DNA of 6,278 nucleotides from Microcaldota archaeon (GCA_027043825.1 JALUER010000009.1:1-6278); one strand, 5' to 3'. Positions 1 to 5,813 are shown, numbered from the stretch's first letter. The notes: generated by a model not told the origin, from the sequence alone. Translations and numbers: made by a program.

Positions 1-468
1 CTCCACGACATAGGGAACGCCATACACAGGGGCCGGCACGGGACGCTGGGAGCCATACTCGCCGAACCCATACTCACGAGGCACCTCCAAGGTGAGGAAA
101 ACTACCTGGTCCTCAAGACGGCCATACTCGAGGCAATTTACTCCCACAACGACGACGTGGCCATCTCCACGGAGGCCAGCATCGTGAAGGTAGCGGACGG
201 GACCGACATGACGAGGGGACGAGCGAGGATCCCCTACGAAATGGGAAAATTCGACATCCACGCGGTGTCGGCCCTCTCCATCAAGGACGTGGAGATAGAG
301 AGGGGCAAGGAACGGCCCCTGAGGATCGTGGTGGAGGCAGAGCACACGGCGGCGCTCTTCCAGGTCGAGATGGTTCTCGGGGAGAAGATAAAGGGCTCGA
401 GGCTGAAGGGAATGGTGGAAGTAGTCATGAGGATTCCCAGCGTGGGGGAGAAGGTGCTTTATTTCTGA
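1..468 (+). CDS. HD-domain metal-dependent phosphohydrolase, 5' end missing
   Basis: The frame is open from the first base of the window to a TGA at 466-468, giving 155 residues. A GTG at 157 could be taken as a start, but the conserved HD region lies upstream of it, so the true start is outside the window. The fragment opens with LHDIGNAIHRGRHG (His2-Asp3 are the HD pair, His13 a likely further ligand). It continues with a helix containing AIYSHNDD (His49) and then VADGTDMTRGRAR (Asp66/Asp69), the usual order of metal-binding residues in HD phosphohydrolases. The last 70 or so residues are alternating strands and helices outside the HD core, seen in archaeal HD proteins of about 200 residues. 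The family hydrolyses phosphate esters, often of nucleotides, with two bound metals in the cytoplasm; the substrate here is unknown. The next gene starts 16 bases downstream. The family call is firm, the function open. Confidence 0.85.
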   Translation, partial: LHDIGNAIHRGRHGTLGAILAEPILTRHLQGEENYLVLKTAILEAIYSHNDDVAISTEASIVKVADGTDMTRGRARIPYEMGKFDIHAVSALSIKDVEIERGKERPLRIVVEAEHTAALFQVEMVLGEKIKGSRLKGMVEVVMRIPSVGEKVLYF

Positions 469-476
469 AGGTGCTT
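450..476 (+). repeat. Short direct repeat across the end of the HD gene and the AOR leader
   Basis: The ten bases gaaggtgctt occur at 450-459 and again at 467-476, a 17-base period. The copies are followed by tat and at respectively. The first copy is inside the HD coding region and the second follows its stop codon. The TATA-like tttattt lies at the end of the first copy and in the spacer. The arrangement could be an operator for a dimeric regulator or chance, and the second copy also supplies a possible ribosome binding site (aaggtg). Only the repeat itself is seen; the function is inferred. Confidence 0.35.
458..473 (+). promoter_or_regulatory. Putative promoter and/or ribosome binding site of the AOR gene
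   Basis: A TATA-like tttattt at 458-464 is centred 24 nt before the ATG at 485. An archaeal TATA box at that distance would start transcription at or next to the start codon, giving a leaderless mRNA. If the transcript instead comes from upstream, aaggtg at 468-473 could pair with the 16S rRNA 3' end, but its 11-nt spacing is longer than ideal. Both readings are inferred. Confidence 0.4.
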
Positions 477-484
477 ATCATTAC

Positions 485-2191
485 ATGATCGTTGCTGTGG
501 ACCTCGAGAGGCAAAAAAGCACGGGACTCGAAGTGGAAAATGTCGGGGCCGTCACGCTGGGAGTTTCCTTCCTTCTGGAGTCTGTGAAGGTCAACGGGAA
601 AGACGTGCACCACGCGGAGGCGCCGGTCTACATCGGCAGGGGCCCCTATGCCAACTACTCCTTCATGGGGGCTAACCGGGCCGTTGCCACCTTCTTCTCT
701 CCCCTGACGGGAGGGGTCTTCGTCTCCTCAGCGGGAGGGGTGGCCCGGGCCCTCTCGGCAGCCGGAATAGACGGCATACTCATACGGGGGCGTTCCTCTC
801 AACCCGTCGCCGTCGCCGTCACCGGGGACGGGAAGAACGTGGAGGTGAAGGTACTCGCCATCGACGGGCTGGAGGAGGTCTTCCGGGAAGGGGGTGCCTA
901 CGCCCTCATAGAGCTCCTGGAGGACGAGGTGGGGAAGGACGTCCCCGGCTACCACCGGGTGGGGGCCGTGGGACCCGGTGCCATAGGAACGAGGTTCGGG
1001 AGCGTAGTGTTCTACGAGAAGACCATGGAGACCCACGATTTCTTCGGGAGGGGAGGACTGGGATCCGTCCTCGCGGAGAAGAATGTCTTTGGCCTCGTGA
1101 TGGGGGGAAGTGCCCCGGATCCCGAGGTGGACGAGAGGATCCTGGAGAGGCTGAAGGAGATGGACACCTTCAAGCCCACCGAGAAGTACAGGATGGTGGT
1201 GAGCCAGGGGGTCGGTGGGACCATCTACAACTGGTTCACCCTGAAGGCCCTTCTCCCGGCCCTCAACTGGAACACCATCTACATGAGCGAGAGAGAGCGG
1301 GAGGAGATCTACGAGGACTACGTGAAGCCCCTCACCGAGGAGATCCGGAGGCGCTTCAAGGAAGGGAAGATCCGCTCCAAGACCTGTGGAGAGAAGTGCG
1401 TGGCGGTGTGTAAGAAGATGGACGGGAAGAAGAAGGTGGAGTACGAGCCCTTCACCTCGCTGGGCCTCCAGATCGGCGTCTTTGACTACGAAAGGATCCT
1501 GAGCCTGACGGACCTCGTGAACGCCTACGGGCTGGACGCCATAGAGACGGGGGACGCCATAGCCCTTTACATCGACTCCATAGACCAGGGTATAAACGAA
1601 GGGAAGGCGTCCCTGGTAGACATAGACCCGGAGAGGAACCACGAGTTCGCCGTGGACTTCGTGGAGAGACTCGTTAAGGGTGAGCTGCCCCTCTCGGAGG
1701 GGGTGGCAAGGGGGGCCAGGTCCATGGGACTGAAGGAGTTGGCAGTCTACGTCCCCACGAGGGAAGGGGGGTTGACGCCTCCCCAGTACTGGAACCCGGG
1801 CTTCCACGTGGGCCTCCCCCTCATAGGCAAGTTCATGACGTACTACCACAACGACGACCTGGACGGGAAGGCCTGGGGGAGGAAGGCCGGGGAGCGTTTC
1901 ATGAAGGAGCTGAATCTGGAGGACCTGGGGATCTGTCGGTTCCACAGGGGCTGGGTGGAGAAGCTCTTCGACGTCCTCGGCGTGGACGACGGGTACCTGA
2001 AGGAAACCGTCCTCACCATAAAGCTCCTGAACGCCCTGCGGGGAGGCTACGTGAAGCCACCCGAGGGGAGGGCCAGCGACCTCATAAAGACCTACTTCAG
2101 GCTGTTCGGAAGGGACGTGGACCCCTGGAAGTGGTACTTCGAGGCCAAGGAAGGGATAGACGAGGCGGTGCCCACCTTAGAATCCCAGTAG
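485..2191 (+). CDS. Tungsten-containing aldehyde ferredoxin oxidoreductase (AOR/WOR family)
   Basis: Members oxidise aldehydes to carboxylic acids in the cytoplasm and pass two electrons to ferredoxin, using a tungsto-bispterin centre and one [4Fe-4S] cluster. The 568 residues are close to the usual 600. The N-terminal pterin-binding domain (about 1-205) has GRGPYANYSFMGANRA (51-66), PLTGG (73-77), GAVGPGAIGTRFGS (160-173) and FFGRGGLGSVLAEKN (186-200). The only four cysteines in the protein are Cys301, Cys305, Cys309 and Cys484, as expected for cluster ligands, but the first pair is spaced C-x3-C where P. furiosus AOR has C-x2-C. The acidic EYEP motif (319-322) is placed like the AOR active-site glutamate. 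The pterin motifs read NAYGLD (346-351) and EDLGIC (479-484) in place of DxxGLD/DxxGLC. The N-terminus is short (MIVAVDLE) with no signal peptide. ATG at 485 is the first good start after the HD gene. No molybdopterin, tungstate-transport or ferredoxin gene is in view, so the substrate and subclass cannot be assigned. Confidence 0.93.
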   Translation: MIVAVDLERQKSTGLEVENVGAVTLGVSFLLESVKVNGKDVHHAEAPVYIGRGPYANYSFMGANRAVATFFSPLTGGVFVSSAGGVARALSAAGIDGILIRGRSSQPVAVAVTGDGKNVEVKVLAIDGLEEVFREGGAYALIELLEDEVGKDVPGYHRVGAVGPGAIGTRFGSVVFYEKTMETHDFFGRGGLGSVLAEKNVFGLVMGGSAPDPEVDERILERLKEMDTFKPTEKYRMVVSQGVGGTIYNWFTLKALLPALNWNTIYMSEREREEIYEDYVKPLTEEIRRRFKEGKIRSKTCGEKCVAVCKKMDGKKKVEYEPFTSLGLQIGVFDYERILSLTDLVNAYGLDAIETGDAIALYIDSIDQGINEGKASLVDIDPERNHEFAVDFVERLVKGELPLSEGVARGARSMGLKELAVYVPTREGGLTPPQYWNPGFHVGLPLIGKFMTYYHNDDLDGKAWGRKAGERFMKELNLEDLGICRFHRGWVEKLFDVLGVDDGYLKETVLTIKLLNALRGGYVKPPEGRASDLIKTYFRLFGRDVDPWKWYFEAKEGIDEAVPTLESQ

Positions 2192-2446
2192 ACCAACGCC
2201 GGCGACGGACCTCTCCTCCTCTTCCTTCACGATCTTTACCAGCTCTTCCTCGTCCTCGGGCACCTCGAAGACGCCGGTGCCCAGGAACCTCTTCACCGTC
2301 TCCTCGCTCGCCTTCACCACCACGAAGACCCGTCCGCTCCCGTCCAGGTTCTCCCGGAGGGTCGCCCCCGTCCTCTTGGCCCAGTCCTCGTTCAGTACCT
2401 TCATGGCATCGCCCTTGCTCTTGGCAACCAATACCCTGAGCTCCAT
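2177..2446 (-). CDS. Small conserved-looking protein of unknown function, 89 aa
   Basis: I do not recognise this family. Reading leftward from ATG (2446-2444) to TAA (2179-2177), it encodes 89 residues beginning MELRVLVAKSKGDAMKVLNE. The pattern looks like a small alpha/beta protein: a first strand (ELRVLVA), a helix (DAMKVLNEDWAKRTG), a strand (RVFVVVKAS), a helix (EETVKRFLG), then an acidic helix (PEDEEELVKIVKEEEE, about 63-78) and a glycine-rich tail. There is no signal peptide, membrane segment or cysteine. It fills the gap between two well-supported genes, has a start codon 27 nt from a TATA-like element, and has sensible amino acid composition, which the opposite-strand frames (Arg/Pro/Ser-rich) do not. 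It overlaps the AOR end by 15 bases tail to tail. It diverges from the PIN-ATPase gene, which suggests co-regulation but does not prove a shared job. Confidence 0.7.
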   Translation of the reverse strand: MELRVLVAKSKGDAMKVLNEDWAKRTGATLRENLDGSGRVFVVVKASEETVKRFLGTGVFEVPEDEEELVKIVKEEEERSVAGVGLLGF

Positions 2447-2468
2447 GGAGGGATTTTGGAGCGTCGTT

Positions 2469-2477
2469 GTTATTAAC
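2469..2477. promoter_or_regulatory. Putative shared bidirectional TATA element
   Basis: The sequence gttattaac is an inverted repeat (gtta, one central base, taac) centred at 2473, in the only AT-rich part of the 53-base divergent gap. Its centre is 27 nt from the GTG at 2500 on the + strand and 27 nt from the ATG at 2446 on the - strand. Archaeal transcription starts about 22-27 nt downstream of the TATA centre, so one element could direct a leaderless transcript in each direction. Neither start has a Shine-Dalgarno-like sequence in front of it (ctttctcc before GTG, aaatccctcc before ATG). The geometry is seen; promoter activity is inferred. Confidence 0.5.
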
Positions 2478-2499
2478 CCTTTGGGCCAAAACTTTCTCC

Positions 2500-4275
2500 G
2501 TGAAAATAGTACCGGACACGTCGGCCATCATCAACGGCATCCTCACCGAGAAGGTGGAGAAGGGAGAATTCTTGGGGGCCACCGTGATCGTTCACAGGGC
2601 CTCCGTGAGCGAGCTGGAGTACCAGGCAAACAGGGGGAGGGAGTCGGGTTTCATAGGTCTCGAGGAGCTGAAGAAGCTCCAGGAGCTCCAGAGGAGGGGC
2701 AAGGTAGAGATTATCTTCGCCGGCGAGGAGGTGCGGCCCGACCAGATCGCCGTGGCCAAGAACGTCTACGTGGACGCCCAGATAAGGAAATTGGCCGAAG
2801 AAGAGGAGGCCATACTCCTCACGTCGGACTACGTGCAGGCTGAAGTCGCCCGGGCGACAGGCATCCCCGTCATATACGTTCCTCCCGCCGAGGAGACGAA
2901 GGAGCCCCCCTTCCTGAGGTTCTTCGACGAGGGCGTGGCCTCCGTACACCTGAAGGAAGGGGTAAAGCCCATGAGGAAGCGCTGGGTGGAGGGGGAGTAC
3001 GTCCTGGAGACGCTGGAGGAGAAGCCCTTCACCCGGGGAGAACTCAAGAGGATGGCCAACGAGATCGTGGAGCTGGCCAAGCGGGACCCCAAGAGCTACG
3101 TGGAGATCGAGGCCGAGGGGGCCACGGTCATACAGTACCGGGAGTACCGGATTGCCATAGCCTATCCTCCCTTTGCGGACGGCTGGGAGATAACGGTGGT
3201 CCGTCCCGTGGCGAAGGTCTCCCTCGAGGACTACAAACTCTCCTCGAAGCTCCTGAAGCGGCTCGAGGAGAGGGCAGAGGGCATACTCATAGCCGGTCCC
3301 CCCGGGGCCGGTAAGTCCACCTTTGCCCAGGCCCTGGCCGAGTTCTACCGGTCGAAGGGCAAGATCGTCAAGACCATGGAGTCTCCCAGGGACCTACAGG
3401 TCCCCGACGACGTCACCCAGTACGCCCCCCTGGAAGGGGACATGGAGAAGACCGCCGACATCCTCCTCCTCGTCCGTCCGGACTACACCATCTACGACGA
3501 GGTACGTAAGACCCGTGACTTCGAGATATTTTCTGATATGAGGCTGGCAGGGGTGGGGATGATAGGGGTGACCCACGCCTCAAGGCCCATAGAGGCGGTC
3601 CAGCGGTTCGTGAGAAGGATAGAGCTGGGCATCGTCCCCCAGGTGGTGGACACCATCATATTCATCAACAAGGGGAAGGTGGAGAAGGTATACACCCTCT
3701 CCCTCACCGTGAAGGTTCCCAGTGGCATGACGGAGGCGGATCTGGCAAGACCCGTGGTGGAGGTCCGTGACTTCGCCACCGGGAGGCTGGAGTACGAGAT
3801 ATACACCTACGGGGAGGAAACGGTGGTAGTTCCTGTGAAGGAAGAGAAGCCCTCCGCCGTGGAAGAGCACGCCAAGAGGAGCATACAGATCGAGCTCTCC
3901 AGGCGCCTGCCCTTCCCCTTCCGGGTTGAGGTGAAGAAGAACAGGGTCATCCTCTACGTGGCGCCCGAGAACGTGCCCCACGTCATCGGAAAGAAGGGCA
4001 AGAACATCAGCGAGCTGGAAGAGGAAATAGGCATGCCCATAGAGGTGAGGGAAGAGAAGGCCATGCCCAAGATCACCGTGAGGAGGAAGAAGATCATCGT
4101 GAAGGCCGGAGGGAGGGGATTGGTGGACATCCTTGTGGATGGGGAGGTAATATTCAGGGGGAGGACGGACAGCAAGGGGAACGTGAAGATCCCCCGGGAC
4201 TCACCGGAAGGCATGGAGATCGAGGAGGCCCTGAAGGACGGGAGGCCCGTGGAGGTTCGCCTACACGAGGAATAA
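2500..4275 (+). CDS. PIN nuclease - PilT/VirB11-like ATPase - KH domain protein
   Basis: This matches the archaeal 'PilT-family ATPase' group (COG1855 from memory), found as a stand-alone protein in many archaea. Domains over 591 residues: an N-terminal PIN domain (about 1-135) with acidic residues Asp6 (MKIVPDTSAI), Glu38, Asp92 and Asp110 (LLTSD) placed as in PIN ribonucleases; a linker (about 136-240); and a P-loop ATPase with Walker A GPPGAGKST (266-274) and Walker B-like IYDEVRKTRDFE (331-342), followed by GVTHAS (356-361), resembling type II/IV secretion ATPases. A KH domain (about 470-525) has VIGKKGKNI with the GxxG loop at 497-500. The last 60 or so residues are a beta-rich tail with a second Gly-rich segment. 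The combination implies ATP-driven RNA handling or cleavage; no pilus or secretion gene is nearby. GTG at 2500 is chosen because the PIN domain starts at the next residue; an upstream TTG (2467) lies in the promoter element and adds unlike residues. It diverges from the 89-aa gene. Confidence 0.92.
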   Translation: MKIVPDTSAIINGILTEKVEKGEFLGATVIVHRASVSELEYQANRGRESGFIGLEELKKLQELQRRGKVEIIFAGEEVRPDQIAVAKNVYVDAQIRKLAEEEEAILLTSDYVQAEVARATGIPVIYVPPAEETKEPPFLRFFDEGVASVHLKEGVKPMRKRWVEGEYVLETLEEKPFTRGELKRMANEIVELAKRDPKSYVEIEAEGATVIQYREYRIAIAYPPFADGWEITVVRPVAKVSLEDYKLSSKLLKRLEERAEGILIAGPPGAGKSTFAQALAEFYRSKGKIVKTMESPRDLQVPDDVTQYAPLEGDMEKTADILLLVRPDYTIYDEVRKTRDFEIFSDMRLAGVGMIGVTHASRPIEAVQRFVRRIELGIVPQVVDTIIFINKGKVEKVYTLSLTVKVPSGMTEADLARPVVEVRDFATGRLEYEIYTYGEETVVVPVKEEKPSAVEEHAKRSIQIELSRRLPFPFRVEVKKNRVILYVAPENVPHVIGKKGKNISELEEEIGMPIEVREEKAMPKITVRRKKIIVKAGGRGLVDILVDGEVIFRGRTDSKGNVKIPRDSPEGMEIEEALKDGRPVEVRLHEE

Positions 4276-4276
4276 C

Positions 4277-4286
4277 TTAAATTTTT
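4277..4286 (+). promoter_or_regulatory. Putative TATA box of the KaiC-like gene, also a T-run after the PIN-ATPase gene
   Basis: The short AT-rich gap after the TAA at 4273-4275 contains ttaaattttt. The ttaaattt part is centred about 24 nt before the ATG at 4304, right for an archaeal TATA box with a leaderless start. No Shine-Dalgarno-like sequence lies between it and the ATG (the bases are tactatattattaat). The run of five T at 4282-4286 just after the stop could also help end the upstream transcript, since archaeal termination uses T-runs. Both roles are inferred from position and composition. Confidence 0.55.
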
Positions 4287-4303
4287 GGTACTATATTATT
4301 AAT

Positions 4304-5191
4304 ATGACTGACGGCTGGAGAGAAGTTGATCTGAACGCTGTCTACACGGCCTCGGAGGCGGTAAAGAGGGCACCAAAGCTCTTCGGAGTACCCACGGGAG
4401 TGGAGGGCCTGGACGACCTCTTCTTCACCACGGTGCTGGAGGAGGGCAAACCGAAGAAGGTGCCCCTGGGGGGCATCCCCTACCGGGCCGTCATCAACGT
4501 GACGGGGATCCCTGACACCGGGAAATCCCTGCTGGCAGAGCAGTTCGCCGTCAAGCAGGCATCCCTCGGCTACCCCGTGGCCTTCATAACCGTCGAGTCA
4601 CCGGCGCCCTTCGTGAGCCAAGGACTCATACAGAGGGCCGCCGCCATGGGTATCGACTGGGGGTCCGTGGAGGACAACATCGTACTCATCGACGCGGCCT
4701 CCTCCTCTCGGCTGAGAGAGGACATAGACGTGTTACTCGACACCCTCGCCTACGCCATCCGGGAGTTTGACACCAAGAGTGTGGTGATCGACTCCATAAC
4801 GGGTCTCTTTGAGGCAAGGGAGATGATGGCCAGGAACATCGTCCGGAGGGTCTTCAACTTCCTGAAGAAGTGGGGACAGACGGGCATACTCATATCCCAG
4901 AAGAGGTCAGCCCACGAGGAGACGTCGGCGGAGGCCGCCGGCGGCTACGCCGTCTCCCACATCCTCGACGGAACCATCGTTCTCTCCAAGAAGATCGTCT
5001 CCACCCTCTGGGAGGAGAGGACCTTCGGCATCCCCATCGGCGACGTCCTCCGGACCATAAGGATCGATGGTATGAGGCTCTGTGGACACGATACCAAGAC
5101 GCACGTGCTGGAGATCACCGATACGGGCCTCCTGAGGGTTGGACCACCCCTCTCTGAGATCGTGAAGAGGAGGAAAGAGGAGAGGGGGTGA
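4304..5191 (+). CDS. Single-domain KaiC/RadA-like ATPase
   Basis: The 295-residue RecA-fold protein belongs to the archaeal KaiC-like group; from memory it fits the AF_0795-type family (TIGR03878). An N-terminal region of about 25 residues precedes FGVPTGVEGLDDLF (27-40), the family's usual entry motif. Walker A is GIPDTGKS (68-75), the catalytic glutamate is probably Glu98 in ITVESPAPF, and Walker B is SVVIDS with Asp163. KaiC proteins usually have two adjacent acidic residues where this has Val97-Glu98. A lysine-containing insertion of about 15 residues (FTTVLEEGKPKKVPL, 41-55) separates GLDDLF from the GGIPYRAVI strand. LISQKRSAHEE (196-206) and the C-terminal strands complete the core. 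Such proteins are thought to act as ATP-dependent regulatory switches, not necessarily clocks. The ATG has a TATA-like element 24 nt upstream. The following HTH gene starts 4 bases after the stop, implying one transcript and a working pair. Confidence 0.9.
   Translation: MTDGWREVDLNAVYTASEAVKRAPKLFGVPTGVEGLDDLFFTTVLEEGKPKKVPLGGIPYRAVINVTGIPDTGKSLLAEQFAVKQASLGYPVAFITVESPAPFVSQGLIQRAAAMGIDWGSVEDNIVLIDAASSSRLREDIDVLLDTLAYAIREFDTKSVVIDSITGLFEAREMMARNIVRRVFNFLKKWGQTGILISQKRSAHEETSAEAAGGYAVSHILDGTIVLSKKIVSTLWEERTFGIPIGDVLRTIRIDGMRLCGHDTKTHVLEITDTGLLRVGPPLSEIVKRRKEERG
5182..5191 (+). promoter_or_regulatory. Ribosome binding site for the HTH gene inside the end of the KaiC-like gene
   Basis: The last codons of the KaiC-like gene read gagggggtga, which contains ggtga (5187-5191), a good match to the archaeal anti-Shine-Dalgarno. 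Its gap is 4 bases to the GTG at 5196 and 7 bases to the second GTG at 5199, so the second may be the real start. Unlike the leaderless genes here, this internal gene has a clear binding site, as expected for the second gene of an operon. Confidence 0.6.
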
Positions 5192-5195
5192 GAAG

Positions 5196-5804
5196 GTGGT
5201 GAGGATCATCGGTGAACCTGTGGAGGAGAGCCCCGTAGACGAGCTGGCCTTCAAGGTCTTTGTAAAGGCAATAGAACTCCTCGGAGGGCCAAGGAAGCTC
5301 GTGGAGTACAGGAACCTTACCTGGGTGCCCTCCTTGATGGCAGCATCCTATGCGGTGGTGCTGAGGGACAAGAAGGCCATGACGGCAGAGGAGATAGCGG
5401 AGTTCCTTGGCCTCTCCACCCAGACGGTGAAGAGGATCCTCTCCGCCGACCCCGAGGCTGTCATGAAGAAGGTTCGGGGAGAGGTGGAAGAACTGGACGA
5501 CCACACGGCGGGAGGACTGGCAAAGGAGGCCTGGAGAAGGATAAAGGACGGGGAGGACATCCACATAGCCCTTGACTCCATGAGGAGGACCCTCGAAGCG
5601 GTGGAGGCACCTCCCTGGGCCGTCCTCGTGCTCCGAAGGATAAAGGGCCTCGACTTTCCGGTGAGTGAACCCGAAGAGCTCAGGGAAAGGCTAAAGGGGA
5701 TAGAGGTAAACGGATCTCCTACAGAGGAACTCGTGGAGAGGTTAAGCTACCCTATCCGCTCCCCGGCGGAGCTCTTGAAGGAGCTCAAGAGGGCCTCCCT
5801 CTAA
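5196..5804 (+). CDS. Helix-turn-helix partner of the KaiC-like ATPase ('near-KaiC' regulatory protein)
   Basis: This 202-residue protein carries a region that, from memory, fits the 'near_KaiC' probable regulatory domain (TIGR03879), found regularly beside KaiC-like genes in archaea. Residues about 12-57 form helices (VDELAFKVFVKAIELLGG; LMAASYAVVLRDK). The segment AMTAEEIAEFLGLSTQTVKR (61-80) is a clear helix-turn-helix: a first helix, a turn at Gly72 and a recognition helix starting STQTVKR. The C-terminal half is helical and charged (AWRRIKDGEDIHIALDSMRRTLEAVE), ending with PIRSPAELLKELKRASL; it is probably a partner-binding or oligomerisation region. There is no signal or membrane segment. 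Expected role: DNA-binding or sensory regulator controlled by the KaiC-like ATPase encoded 4 bases upstream. GTG-GTG at 5196/5199 leaves a two-codon ambiguity. Its DNA target is unknown. Confidence 0.85.
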   Translation: MVRIIGEPVEESPVDELAFKVFVKAIELLGGPRKLVEYRNLTWVPSLMAASYAVVLRDKKAMTAEEIAEFLGLSTQTVKRILSADPEAVMKKVRGEVEELDDHTAGGLAKEAWRRIKDGEDIHIALDSMRRTLEAVEAPPWAVLVLRRIKGLDFPVSEPEELRERLKGIEVNGSPTEELVERLSYPIRSPAELLKELKRASL

Positions 5805-5807
5805 ACC

Positions 5808-5813
5808 TTTTAA
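5808..5813 (+). promoter_or_regulatory. Weak TATA-like element before the antiporter gene
   Basis: The sequence cttttaac, four bases after the TAA of the HTH gene, has its AT-rich core centred near 5811, about 39 nt before the ATG at 5850. A start about 25 nt downstream would give a leader of roughly 13 nt. The following pyrimidine-rich run (5820-5832) could be a terminator region for the upstream pair. This is a weak call; read-through from the HTH gene is equally possible. Confidence 0.3.

Noticed and set aside
157..468. GTG at 157 as the start of a 103-aa protein
   Set aside because: The frame stays open to base 1 and the upstream codons encode the HD motif, so the GTG is an internal valine.
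728..1945. A 405-aa open frame on the - strand inside the AOR gene
   Set aside because: It lies wholly antisense to a gene with strong family motifs. The product is rich in His, Pro, Gly, Val and Leu with no domain, typical of a GC-rich codon shadow.
2097..2582. A 161-aa - strand frame covering the divergent promoter
   Set aside because: It runs through the TATA-like region, the end of AOR and the start of the PIN gene, and most of it is Gly/Arg/Glu-rich shadow sequence.
2131..2843. Two + strand open frames (2131-2439 and 2277-2843) over the small - strand gene
   Set aside because: The first product is mostly Arg, Pro and Ser, and the second becomes Arg/Gly-rich where it crosses the PIN domain in another frame. 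Neither has a promoter or family motif, and the - strand frame fits better.
2500..4275. Type IV pilus or secretion motor as the role of the PIN-ATPase gene
   Set aside because: The ATPase resembles PilT/VirB11, but the PIN and KH domains and the lack of any pilin or secretion neighbour point to RNA work.
49..4896. Recurrent catactc words (for example near 52, 68, 124, 774, 2812, 3282, 4886)
   Set aside because: They fall in frame as Ile-Leu (ATA CTC) codons in Ala-Ile-Leu or Gly-Ile-Leu. This is codon preference, not a dispersed repeat or binding site.
4870..5254. Open frames in other registers over the KaiC-like gene (4870-5157 + and 4907-5254 -)
   Set aside because: They are nested in a gene with clear P-loop motifs and give low-complexity His/Arg/Gly-rich products.
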